Assembly (NCBI GenBank): GCA_030762935.1
Contig: CM060886.1
Location: forward strand, 30,854,509 to 30,918,508
DNA: 64,000 nucleotides
Source: Hymenopus coronatus
Taxonomy: Eukaryota; Arthropoda; Insecta; Mantodea; Hymenopodidae
Direction: 5' to 3'
Shown here piece by piece: positions 1 through 10,252 of this stretch. How positions within the stretch are numbered: position 1 is the first letter of the stretch; each line of letters begins with the position of its first letter. Position numbers and translations under genes: made by a program. Below the pieces are notes generated by a model. The model made no database searches, was not told the DNA's origin, and saw only the letters and a list, made by a program, of their open reading frames with translations.

Positions 1-23
1 TACGTAAACGGAAGAGAAATTGT

Positions 24-235
24 CGACATCCGTGGTGTAATGGTTACCATGCAAACTTCAAACCCGGCGGAGGACGATGGGTTTTTTCGGGTGTAAAAAG
101 CCTTAGTATGACTTCCTACGGAAAGGAAGTAAAGCCGTTGGTCCCGTGTCGTAGATTTACGGCACGTAAAAGAACCTCAAGCTGAGAACCACAGTAGTTA
201 AAGAGCGTCCATAAATAATACGCCATTTACATTTT
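24..235 (+). mobile_element. SINE-A copy, internally deleted
   Basis: A tRNA-derived SINE. The head has the A-box-like GTGGTGTAATGGTTACC and then jumps from 'gcaaacttca' to 'aacccggcggagg', so most of the B-box arm is lost. A second deletion removes the body between 'cctcaag' and 'ctgagaacc'. The copy is bounded by a perfect 14-bp target-site duplication GGAAGAGAAATTGT at 10-23 and 236-249. That proves retroposition of this unit and shows that its deletions either arose in its source or came after insertion. Confidence 0.88.
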
Positions 236-808
236 GGAAGAGAAATTGTAAATAGGATGTAATATTAACTTAGGTGAACATTTAAAATCTTGATTAAACC
301 TTGCGCTCGATTCTCTCACAAAACGTTTCTGAAAACATGGACATCCTTAACGTATCTTAATTCAAATACAATTCAAATAAACAGATCGAAAGCAGCGGAA
401 AAACAATCTTTTAGAAGTACTACTCTTGTGCCTCCCCCGTACGGAGACAGGTGCAAAACATCAGTTCTAGTTTACGTAGGAGTTTAGGTTTCACTAAACA
501 TGGAGGTCACACTAAATTGCTTTGGTCGAAGGGGGGGGGCGGACAAAGAGAACAGCGTCAACATCTGAAACGTAATGGTGCAAGATACAGTGCATTAGCT
601 CCAAGGTACAATACCTTATCAATTCTTGCTTCACGACATAAAATCCGCGATAACGTGCGAGGTTTGAATTCGCAAGATGTTGAGTTCTGTTCCTGGGGCC
701 AACCACTCTGACCTTAGGCTTTTCGTGCTTTCCCTGGTTGTAAAGGCGAATACTGGTTTATCTTCTACCATACATTTCCTTCTTCACCTCGTGTCATTCC
801 GCTTCCCC
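236..808. other. No gene recognised
   Basis: Mixed-composition DNA between two SINE-A copies. It has a short G-run near 531-539. Open frames of 65-86 codons overlap each other on both strands and show no domain, so I regard them as chance frames. Confidence 0.6.
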
Positions 809-1095
809 AGTCGCCCTCCGTGGTGTAATGGTTACCAAGCTAGCTTCACATACCTAAGGTCGCGGGTTCAAGCCCGACGGAGGACGATGGATTTTTTTCG
901 GGCGTAGAAATACTTGGCATGGCTTATTTCGGCAAGGAAGTAAAGTCGTTGGACCGTGTCGTAGATTTATGGCACTTAGAAGAACCCCAAGGAGAGGCCT
1001 CTGAGCAAAATTAAGCGGTCTTTCACGCCCAGTATAGAATGGGACGCTGAGAACCACAGCAGTTAAAGAGCGTCTAAATAAAACGCCATTTCGTT
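809..1095 (+). mobile_element. SINE-A, near full length
   Basis: The tRNA-like head carries an A box (GTGGTGTAATGGTTACC) and a B box (CGGGTTCAAGCCC), followed by the family body: 'cggaggacgatgg', the conserved segment around 'gtcgtagatttatggcac', 'gagcaaaattaagcggtc', and the tail 'gagcgtctaaataaaacgcc'. TSDs of 15 bp with one mismatch lie at 794-808 and 1096-1110 (TCATTCCGCTTCCCC and TCATTTCGCTTCCCC). Transcription would be by RNA polymerase III from the internal A and B boxes, and mobilisation by a LINE reverse transcriptase; both are family knowledge, not seen here. Confidence 0.92.
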
Positions 1096-1112
1096 TCATT
1101 TCGCTTCCCCTT

Positions 1113-1615
1113 TCAAGTTTGAGGTGGACTTAGGAATAGGACAAGAAACTAGTCGGAGGGGCCTGGGCACCGAACCTGAGGTTATTGTACCTACACCTCC
1201 TTTGCCTGAGGGGGCGCCCCCAGGAGGGAGGAAAATGTGAGAGGATACACCGAGCGGCCGGAACTAGGAGCGACGGCACAGCAATGACACGTTCGCTATA
1301 GTTTCAGATTGAAGCATCCCGACAGTCGGATAGGTAGACCGGGGCCATACTTCATCAAGTATCATCGCCGACACTTACAACCCTGAAAGAAGCCAACGAG
1401 ATATAGGATAAATGAAACGACAATGGAAACGAGGGACAGGAAATTGGGGGAATGAAAGAAACTTACGCAGCATTGGCCTGGTGACCCGGAAATACCCCAA
1501 AAAGAAACCACGAATCAGGTATGTCGGCCACGGGAAGCGAACCCGGACCTCTCGAATGTGGGCCACAGGCGAAAGCGCCTGAACCATCCCGCTCGGTAGG
1601 CATAGGGCTGTGTAA
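1113..1615 (-). mobile_element. SINE-B, long tRNA-derived SINE
   Basis: On the minus strand a tRNA-like head (around 1540-1600, with the B box GGGTTCGCTTCCC) is followed by a GC-richer body. The body matches the copies at 9110-9612 and 53300-53660: 'ctttcagggttg.aagtgtcggcgatgat', a 'tccgactgtcggg' block, then 'cccgggggc/ctgggggc' and a final 'acaataacc..a.gttcggtg'. It is about 500 bp, unusually long for a SINE. The open frames that cross it (for example 1515-1751 on the minus strand) have no recognisable product. No TSD was identified. Confidence 0.7.
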
Positions 1616-1619
1616 TGTA

Positions 1620-2807
1620 GTTGGTATCGGGCAATTGGGCAGATGCTTGCTCGTTGGAAAGAACATCTCGGCCCTTCAAGATGACCGCCTTCTCTAAAGG
1701 TTGGTTCACAATAACACGAGAACGGAAACCAGAGGAAGCATGGCAGGACACAATTTTTGGTTCACAACAACCCAGTAATGAGAAGGGAAATGTGCATCTA
1801 TAACTATATCGGTCTCAAAGTGGAAAGTTGATTTTGTACATTCATTAAGATTTTATTTGTTTTTAACTGACCTTGATATTGTTACATCTGTCCCATAAAA
1901 TGTGGATTAGCTAACGTTAAACTGAAAAAATTGCGGCTGGAGTGGGCTCTAGCGGCTGTTTCATCTCACAGCCTCCTAGAATAATCTTTACAGCAATGAG
2001 TATAATATGCACAAAATGGAATAATGTGCAGAGGAAAAGAAAACCAGAAATTTAAAATTTGATCAGCTCTTTTTTACTCGTTCCTGGAGTCCAGGAATCC
2101 TTATCATCAGTTGCAAGTGCTCTCATTAAGATAATGCATCTGTCAAGTTTGGAAGATCCACAGCATACAAAATATCTTATTACAATTTATACCAGTTATT
2201 ATTATACACAATATTAGTGATATTTTAACCATGTATCAAAATTCTAGCTTGCATAGCTCTTTAAATAATAATATTTATTTTCTAAGTTTATTCTAATAAA
2301 AATGAGTCACGTGATGCATTTTTAAAAATATTGACATTAAAAATTTAAGTTTTACGGTAAATGAGTTTACAAATATATTTATCATATAATAATTTTCATA
2401 TTAACCCTAATTATTGTAGGAAAAAAGCTTACTTTTTGTATTCTTTAAAACTCTTGATTTTTTTCAAAATGTAATAACTTATTTCTCAAAATTGGATAAT
2501 TACTTCGAAAAATTATATGACTATTTTCTTTAATGTACTTTTTGAAAGGCAGTATAAAATTGTTAAAGAAAATTGCATCGTGTGAAGCATTTTAAATATA
2601 GAAAAGTGTTGGAAAAAAGTTTGCGAGAAAAGGTTTAAAGTTGCTCGTGCCTATTAATGAGCGTGAGGCTGTCGATTTATAACTTCAATTAGCTGGTAGT
2701 TACGTGCGGCAAGTGAAAAAAGTTATATATTTAAAGTTTATAATCCATATTATTTTATTATAGAAAACATAATTATTAATTTTTCACAATTTTTTGTCAA
2801 ATTTTGT
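1620..2807. other. AT-rich DNA, no gene recognised
   Basis: Strongly AT-rich, with many short A and T runs. I see no open frame of note, no element ends and no match to the repeat families found elsewhere in the window. Confidence 0.6.
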
Positions 2808-3030
2808 AGATGGCTCACCCCGGTTCCGCCAGAGAAAATCCTTCTCTGAGCCGGAGACCCCGGATTTTCAAGCTAGTAGTCATTAGGTACCTCTGCGTCG
2901 GTCGGCCTGCCTGCGGCTTATATAGCCTACGTCAACCCTTTCACCTCATCTGTTCCTCCTGGTGGTGGCAAGCACACGATGTGCGTTGGGTCGAAGTGCA
3001 AGGTGTCCACTCTGTTACCTAGCCATGCAT
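2808..3030. other. GC-rich block of unknown nature
   Basis: An abrupt GC-rich island inside AT-rich DNA. It contains a short open frame (70 codons, 2810-3022 on the plus strand) with no recognisable domain. The sharp composition edges suggest an inserted element or SINE body rather than an exon. No TSD or A/B box could be assigned. Confidence 0.4.
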
Positions 3031-3523
3031 TCAAATTATAAAAAGTCTACAGGTAGTGAATAATCTCCCCATGATGGGCATGCAATGCGCTGAAGAATAC
3101 CCTTGGGACTCAGGTTTCAAAAAAATATATTAGGACTCATGTGGGGTGTGAACGCACGCCATATATTTTGTTAACATAAGCAATTGGTAACTATCATCTA
3201 TAATGGCTGTTCTACAACTAGCACAATTGTATACGAACAAAAATCATAGCTGCCTGTAATTACTACAGAATACAATTAATATGGATTCATAATACAAAAA
3301 TAAATGTTAAATAAAAAGCTATTTCATCTTTATGCATAGTTAAAGTAATAATAAGAGAAATATTAAACATGTTTAAACATACTGAGATGATGACATTGAA
3401 TCCTAGACATGTACTTGATCATTTTGACCATACAGTGGCATCTTAATATGGCTTTCTTTCACTTGCATAAGTTATGTAAGAGATAAATTAATACATAAAA
3501 TTTCATTGCACTATATGCATTCA
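3031..3523. other. AT-rich DNA, no gene recognised
   Basis: No open frame of note and no recognisable repeat before the start of the H copy at 3524. Confidence 0.55.
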
Positions 3524-4386
3524 TTTTTACTTTCTCTACATGCACTATGTGCATAGTGTATAGAGAAGGTATTGCACTCCACCCAAAAATTCAATACCGA
3601 GGTTTCACCGGAAATATATGTTTTAGGGTCCCTTATATCCAAAAAAAAAAAGCATTTTCACAAAAAGGTCCGTGTGTGTGTGTCCGTGTGTCTGTGAACA
3701 CGATAACTCAAAAACGAAAAGTCGGTAAAATACCAAACTTGGTATTTAAGTTTAGTATCTTTCAGGGATACGACACGAAGATTTTGAGAAAAATCCTCCC
3801 AACCCAAACTACCTTTTACATGGAACTTTTTTCGAAAATTTTGATTTCTTAAAAATGGCTCTAACGATTTTGATTAAAATATCGTATGTTAAAGATATTT
3901 AGCTGACAAATAAAATGTATATCTTGAATTTTCTGGGAATAGCCTCTTAAGACTACTTTATTCTGGAGCAATTTTACGGAATTTTGCATAACTGCTAAAT
4001 CGTAAGAGATGGACAAAAGCTTACCACATAAAAAATGTGGAGCACTTTAAAACACACAATTTATGCCATATACATTTTTTACGAGGAGTTGATCGTTTTT
4101 AAGATATTTCTTGTTTTTAGTTTCAGCTTTCAAAATCATTCAGGAATTTGTCAACTCCTATCCATACAAACAAAAAAACTTCAGTCACATTGTAACCAGC
4201 TTTTGACTATCACTTTAACCTATGGTACTCCCTTATTTCGCTCCTACTTACAAGGAAACAAGTAATAAGACTTTCGGCTATTTTTTTCTCAATTAGCATG
4301 AAGTAAATAGAGGCATAAGCTTTTTAACAACAATTTGTTGTTGCAGAGATGAAGAGAAAGTCATGTGAATGGTACACATCTGATTT
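3524..4386 (+). mobile_element. Family H copy, full length
   Basis: Complete structure: TTTTTACTTTCTCTAC start, left palindrome (ATGCACTATGTGCAT variant), 'ccacccaaaaattc', a (GT)n tract near 3670-3690, the 'accaaacttggtattta' block, 'atggctctaacgattttgatt', 'gggaatagcctc', and a right end with AGAGAAAGT followed by the ATGTG-GAATGGTA-CACAT hairpin (changed to tacacat here) and 'ctgattt'. No transposase. A 101-codon frame at 3547-3852 runs through the left half but belongs to the repeat. Confidence 0.88.
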
Positions 4387-4633
4387 GTTTCTGTTCCAAA
4401 GATCGTGGTCATGGAATCTCCAGATTTAGCTCGTTTTACTACATGGTAAAAAGTAACAAGGAGAGAATGACTCATTTCCGAGCTGCAATCCATCAGTTTC
4501 CATTAAAAGGAAAAATTTCCTCAGACGGAAGAGTTGTGATCAATGGCGCTTTGATAGTCCATAAAAATCTTGTTCTAATTATCTGGTATTTCAGTATTTG
4601 TTCAGCATCTAAAATACTATAACTTCCCTAGTA

Positions 4634-4835
4634 GTTTCAGGGAGACTCAATTAGGGCTGGCCTTCTGCTTCCAAAATCGCGGGGTCCAACCTGGCCCAGA
4701 CCAGTCCTTTTTAAGTGTGCTTATGAGCGACATCATGTCAGTAGATTTTCTGGCGAGTTAAAGAACTCCTGCGTGACGAAACTCCAATATCCCGGCGGTG
4801 CCGATGCTGGCAATTGACAGCGTCGTTAATAAATT
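4634..4835 (+). mobile_element. SINE-C fragment (tRNA-derived SINE with shared central segment)
   Basis: The decayed B-box-like 'cgcggggtccaacctgg' is followed by 'gtcagtagattttctggcgagttaaagaactcctgcg' in separate pieces and the tail 'gcgtcgttaataaat'. The central segment aligns with the SINE-A body (GTCGTAGATTTACGGCACG then TAAAAGAACCTC), although heads and tails differ. The tRNA A box is not visible, so the copy is 5'-truncated or decayed. Confidence 0.65.
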
Positions 4836-5103
4836 ACATACATATATAATTTATTTATTTATTTATTTTCTCTCTAGCAACTTCTAGTTCTTCTTATACC
4901 ATATCATTAGCCGAATCTTAAAATGTCTTTTATAAATATTTATATTTAAACCAAGTAAAACCTAATAAAATAGTACCGTTAATCCTTGAATAGCTTGATA
5001 GTGATTATTTTATTAATTCCTCGTAATTTCATTGAAATAAAAAATACATTTTGGGCACCAAAATTTCTCTTCACATTCGCTGCACATTACAAATGAAGTG
5101 AAT
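4836..5103. other. AT-rich spacer
   Basis: Simple AT-rich sequence with a short (ttta)n-like stretch at about 4849-4870. No gene. Confidence 0.55.
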
Positions 5104-5958
5104 AAAATCTGATGTGCTCCATTCACATGCCTTTCTCTACATCTCTGCAACAAATTATTGTTAGAAAGTTTATGCTTCTATTTATTTCAGGTTAATCGAG
5201 AAAAAATTAGCAGAAATAGTCTCATTACTTGCTTCCTTGTAAGTAGAAGCGAAATATGGGAGTATCATAGGTTAAAGTGAAGTCAAAAGCTGATTACTAG
5301 GTGACTGAAGTTTCTTTGTTTGATGGACACGAATTAACAAATTCCTGTATGAGAAAAGTACAAGTTTTTTAAACCTGAAACAAAAAACAAGGAATATCTA
5401 AAAAAACAATCAACTCTATGAAAAAAAATGTATATAACATAAATTGTGTGTTTTAAAGTGCTCTACATTTTCTGTGTGTTAAGTTTTTGTCCATCTCTTA
5501 CGGTTTAGCAGTTACGCAAAATTCCATAAAACTCATCCAGAGTAAAGTAACCTTCAGAAGCTATTCCCAGAAAATTCAAGATATACATTTTATTTGTCAG
5601 GTAAATATCTTTAGTATAAAATATTTTAATCAAAATCGTTAGAGGCATTTTCGAGAAAACCAAAATTTCCGAAAAAAACGTTCCATGTAAAGGGTAGTTG
5701 GGGGTAGGTGAATTTTCTTTAAAATCTTCGCATCGCTTGCTTGAAAGATACCAAACTTAAATACCAAGTTTGGTATTCAACGGTCTTTTCGTTTATGAGC
5801 TACGCTGTCCACAGACACACACACATACACACGGCGTTTTTCTGAATTTTTTTTTTGGATTCAGGGGGACTCAAAACACGTATTTTCGGTGAAATCTCGG
5901 TATCGAATTTTTACCTTCTGTATACAGTATGTACATAGTACGTGTAGAGAAAGTAAAA
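5104..5958 (-). mobile_element. Family H copy, full length, first of a head-to-tail pair
   Basis: Read on the plus strand it begins with the hairpin end 'aaatctgatgtgctccattcacatg' (in two pieces: hairpin ATGTG/CACAT, then CTTTCTCTAC) and ends with 'gtacatagta', 'cgtgtagagaaagtaaaaat'. The (CA)n tract is short here (around 5816-5832). The next copy, in the same orientation, starts immediately after the end. Confidence 0.88.
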
Positions 5959-6838
5959 ATTTGATGTGTTCCATTCACATGACTTTCTCTACTTCTCTGC
6001 AACAAATTATTGTTAAGAAGCTTATTCTTTTATTTACTTCATGGTAATCGATAAAACATTAGCAGAAATAGTCTTATTACTTGCTTCCTTGTAAGTAGAA
6101 GCGAAATAAGGGAGTACCATTGGTTAAAGTGATAGTCACAAGATGGTTGCTATGTGAGTGAAGTTCCTTTGTTTCTATAGGCAGGAGATGACAAATGCCT
6201 GTATGAGAAAAGTATAAGCTTTTTAAAGCTGAAATCAACAACAAGAAAATATCTCAAAAACGATGAACTGCACGAAAAAAATGTATATAACATAAATTGC
6301 CTTTTAATGTGCTCTACATTTTTTGTGGTAAGTTTTGTCCATCTCTTATGCTTATGCAAAATTCCGTAAAATTTATCCAGAGTAAAGTAGTGTTCAGAGG
6401 CTATTCCCAGAAAGTTCAAGATATACATTTTATTTGTCAGGTAAACATCTTTAATATACTATGTTTTAATCAAAACCGTTAGAGCCATTTTTGAGAAGAT
6501 CAAAATTTTCGAAAAAAAGTTCCATGTAAAGGGTAGTTGGGGTGGGGGATTTTCTTGAAAATCTTCGTGTCTCATCATTGGAAGATCACAAACTTAAATA
6601 CCAAGTTTGGTATTCAGCAGGTCTTTTCGGTTTTTGAGCTATGCTGTCTTTAGACACACACACTGACAGACTGACAAGACAGACACATGCATAGACATTT
6701 TTCTAAAAATGCTTTTTTTTTTTTTTTTTTTTTTGATTCAGGAAGTCTTAAATGTATTTCCGGTGATATCTCGGTATCGAATTTTTGGATGGAATACAAT
6801 ACCTTCTCTATACACTATGTACATATGACTATAGTAAA
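5959..6838 (-). mobile_element. Family H copy, second of a head-to-tail pair
   Basis: It starts 'tttgatgtgttccattcacatgac' (hairpin plus CTTTCTCTAC), directly adjoining the previous copy with only an AT dinucleotide-level junction. It ends near 6838 with a decayed left palindrome ('gtacatatgactatag'). The (CA) tract at 6655-6690 is interrupted. A T-run lies at 6713-6735. Confidence 0.85.
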
Positions 6839-7463
6839 GGCGAGCGTATGATTTGATTATTAACTAGAGTTTCTCGGGTTACAGCCGTGAGATGTTGAAG
6901 TCGAGCCTCCTTCTGAGAAGCCTTGGGTAAGGTTTTACAGATGACAAAATACGATTATTTCCTTGTGAATATTTCTTGCTTGTATATGTGTAGTTACGCA
7001 ATGACTCACTGGTGTGTGACACGCCAAGCAGAAGGGAATGCTATCAGGCGCCTGACTGGTTGGGATTTCTATAAAGATACGACTTTCTTTAGCTCAACTT
7101 GAAAGTGATTTGGATGAAGGAAACACATACAATCTCTTCTGTAAAAATTAAAAGTAAAATCCTTGAGAGTCACGCTCCGCATGAGCTGAGAAGGGTTAAA
7201 CAATCTGGTACAGAAACTGGGGAGGAAATAATATTCAAAGAATTGATATTGCATTTGAGTGAAGATTTTTCTCAATGTTTTGCGGCATCCTCCCTACTCT
7301 TCGTTACCTCTGAACTATTTTTTGAATAATTAATTATGTTTTCAATATACTATTCATATTTGCTCCGGTTAGTTTGGTTCCTCGGTCGAGCACTATCTTT
7401 ACAGAGCGTGTATAGTTTTCTCCAAAACATGATGACTTTAAACGACACTGCTCCCCCGCTGCA
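6839..7463. other. No gene recognised
   Basis: No repeat or domain recognised. The two antiparallel frames of 68-76 codons around 7069-7329 overlap almost completely and resemble chance frames. Confidence 0.5.
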
Positions 7464-7770
7464 GTCGCCCTCCGTGGTGTAATGCTTACCATGCTAACTT
7501 CATATACCCAAGGTCGCGGGTTCAAAACCGGCGGAGGACGATGGATTTTTTCGGGCGTAAAAATCCTTAGCATGGCTTCCTTCGGAAGGGAAGTAAAGCT
7601 GTGAGTCCCGTGTCGTAGATTACGGCACGTAAAAGAGCCTCAAGCCTGATAAGAGAGGCCTCTGAGCAAAATTAAGCGATCTTTCACGCCCAATATAGAA
7701 TGGGACGCTGAGAACCAAAGCAGTTAAAGAAGTAGTTAAAGCGGGCGTTAAACACTACCCAAAAAAAAAA
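7464..7770 (+). mobile_element. SINE-A with a foreign 3' tail
   Basis: The head has A box GTGGTGTAATGCTTACC and B box GGGTTCAAAACCG, then the normal SINE-A body to 'agcagttaaagaag'. The usual 'gagcgtccataaataaaacgcc' tail is replaced by 'gttaaagcgggcgttaaac' and 'actaccc' plus an A-run. The same 'gcgggcgttaaac.ctac' tail closes SINE-E at 56343-56541. No TSD was recognised. Confidence 0.8.
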
Positions 7771-7774
7771 CTGT

Positions 7775-8855
7775 CACATGTTTTTTCAACCCTGAAACAG
7801 ATGACAAGGAAGTGATATACCAAGTATATAAATTTGGTATTTAATTTCAGTATCTTCCAAGGATGCATCATGAGGTTCTCAAGAAAATATCCTGATCCAA
7901 ACTACCCTTTACATGAGAAGCTCAAAATTTGCGAATTTCTCAAAAATGGCTAACGATTTTGATTAAAACAATATTAAAGATATTTATTCGAAAATTAAAC
8001 GTATTTCATGCGTTTTCTGGAAATAATAACTTCTTCATTGGAAAAGAATTTTGCGCACTCTTGTAAAGTAAGTGATAAAATTTGTTAAGCGATAAGCGAA
8101 AACGTTCTACACATAAATATTAGATCTCTTTAAAACACAATTCATTTTAAATACCTTTTTTGTGCCATTTCCCAGCTATCCAATATTAATGGTTTAATTG
8201 TACAATACTCTTTCATTCTTTTCAAGCCTTCCGATATTCAGCTGGTTCTCACGATTGCTTGCAAAAAGCATGGCATTTTAAGAAAAGTACGTAGCATACA
8301 GTTATTTAAATTTTTTAATATCTTTATTCTCTATGTATAGACGACGAAATGTTTAATGTAGCTATTTCTGAAAAGGCTAATATCAATTAAAATAGAGAGT
8401 AAAGGTTCGTAATAATAGTTTGTTCGCCCACTGATAACCGACTGAAAGCTTATTTTTCCATCTGCTTCATGTAAATCGTATGCATAAATAGTTTCATTAC
8501 ACGTCTTGTTGTAAGAACAAGGGCGATTGAGAAAATGTAAGCGATAGTCAGATATTTAAAAGCAGGACGCTGTCTGCTGGCCTTAAAATTCCCAGTCTTT
8601 CAATGTCATCGCGAGAAAGAACTGAATACAGCAGCACTTAAAAATGATAAAAGCATTCGGAAAATCAAACGAATAATAACTGACACCTCACAAATACTGA
8701 TACCACAAAAAATATATTTGAATAAGTTGTGCAGTTGGACTCTTAGGGTGATCCGTTATTTAAAATACAAAGTGCCTTAAAGATGACACACATTTTTGGG
8801 TGGAATGTAATACTTTCTCTACCTTTGTACTATGTGCTCGGTAGAAAAAGTAATA
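7775..8855 (+). mobile_element. Decayed family H remnants
   Basis: The plus-oriented body is recognisable from 'ccaagtatataaatttggta' through 'atggctaacgattttgatta' to about 8160. A separate left-end fragment in the opposite orientation lies at 8790-8855 ('tttttgggtggaatgtaata'). The stretch between is too diverged to assign. Confidence 0.55.
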
Positions 8856-8984
8856 TACCAACAAAGAAGTGATACACTGAAGTTTCAACTTGGCTGCACT
8901 TACTTATTTCAGTATGCCATATGCCTCATTACTGAGGGCAATCTATCATCACGGTTGAATTAAATGTTGGAATGCAAGCTGTGA

Positions 8985-9055
8985 CCTTCGCCTCGTGACG
9001 TATTGGTTACCACCTTCCTCTCTACCCGGATTCAGAGATTTGTGGCTGAGTAAGT
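8985..9055 (+). mobile_element. Decayed tRNA-like SINE head
   Basis: 'cgcctcgtgacgtattggtt' followed by 'accacc' resembles the SINE-A A-box region (GTGGTGTAATGGTTACC), and 'cccggattcagag' sits where the B box would be. The body does not match SINE-A. Weak evidence. Confidence 0.35.
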
Positions 9056-9109
9056 ACGAGTACTTATACTCAGACGAGCAGACATGAAACAGCCTGCCAT
9101 AGATCTTCT

Positions 9110-9612
9110 AAATCTACATTTAGCTTGGTTCAGGTGGTAATGATTACAATCCGCAATTGGGAGATCCCGGGTTCGATCAGCGGCGATCGCTCACTCTCAA
9201 ACGTGGGTTTTTCGTGATTTCCTCCATTTGACAGTTAAATGCTGAGGTGTTTCATGTTCTATCACGACTTTCCTGTACTTGTCTGTTTCAGGGTTGTTGG
9301 AACAGCTGTCGGTGTTCGGCGGATTGCACTCTGCAAAGCTTCTTTCTGGTGTCGTTGCGGAGGCCCTCCAGCCAGGACCTGCCTCCGGGATCCTTCGGGT
9401 GAAGTGCTCCCTCAAAGTGCCACCGGGAGTTAAGTGTTTGTGGGAGTGTGCCGAGGGATATCGGATACGTTTTATCTGGAAAGGTTAGGGACCCCGGCCA
9501 TACTTATGCTCGTCTTCATCCGGATCTGGTCGCCCTTCGGGTTTTCGCTTCATTCCTCCCTCCCAGGGGACACATAAGTCGCAAAGAGCCACAATAACCT
9601 ATGTGCAGTGTT
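9110..9612 (+). mobile_element. SINE-B, long tRNA-derived SINE
   Basis: tRNA-like head with A-box-like 'ggttcaggtggtaatg' and B box CGGGTTCGATC at about 9168-9178, then a long body including 'tgtttcagggttgttgg', 'gctgtcggtgttcgg', 'cctcccaggggacac' and 'caataacctatgtg'. The body matches the minus-strand copy at 1113-1615 and the truncated copy at 53300-53660. Overlapping frames of 64-72 codons inside it are not genes. Confidence 0.7.
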
Positions 9613-9649
9613 GTGCTCCAGTAGTTAGAGTCTCATCCATGATAATTCT

Positions 9650-10250
9650 ACTCCTAATCTACGAGTCTACACTCTTTGTTATATTGGAATATAAAATATA
9701 CACAATATTTTGAACAATTTTAAAATTAATTTTGTTGACAGTATGGACATACTCAAAAACTCATCAATTTTACTGTTTACTGTGCTTAACTACAGTTAGT
9801 TGAAGAAAATTATGCCTTTATTGTGCTTTATTTGGGTGTCTTATAAATAAGAAACACATATTATGCTTTATTTCGTTTATAATTATGCTTTATATTTTTT
9901 ATGGTTATGCTTTATTATTTTATAATGTGTTTCTTTCATACAAATAAACTTCAGTATCTTAAATGATTTTTTTTCGTAACAGTAAAGCAAGTTTCGTACA
10001 TAAAGTTATACGAGAACACACTACAATAAGAGAACAATGCTAAAGAATGAAAATCTAGTCATCTATGAGTCTACACTCTCAGTCTCTGGACCACATTCTT
10101 GAGGTTGATTAATTGCAAGTTATAGGTGAAATTCAAGATTTTCTTTTATGAGTCACGACCGTTTAGAATTTAAAATCCAGTTGAACTTAAAAAAGTTTCT
10201 CTCAACTGAAGCAGATGATGAGGGTACCATTATTCCTTCATTGCAGGCTT
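9650..10250. other. AT-rich flank of a decayed hAT, direct repeat of a short motif
   Basis: No open frame. The phrase 'gagtctacactct' occurs at about 9661 and 10067. 'tatgcttta' recurs several times at 9860-9920 and again beyond the H copy near 13055. This may be the untranslated flank of the hAT relic that follows, but I could not identify terminal inverted repeats. Confidence 0.35.
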
Positions 10251-10252
10251 AT

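Noticed and set aside
816..890. SINE-A heads as tRNA genes
   Set aside because: Repeated eight times with an attached common body and TSDs, so these are SINEs.
3524..4386. Family H as an ordinary TIR transposon with 8-bp or TA duplications
   Set aside because: I checked flanks of several complete copies and saw no consistent duplication outside the ends, only A/T tracts; this is kept open pending a genome-wide test.
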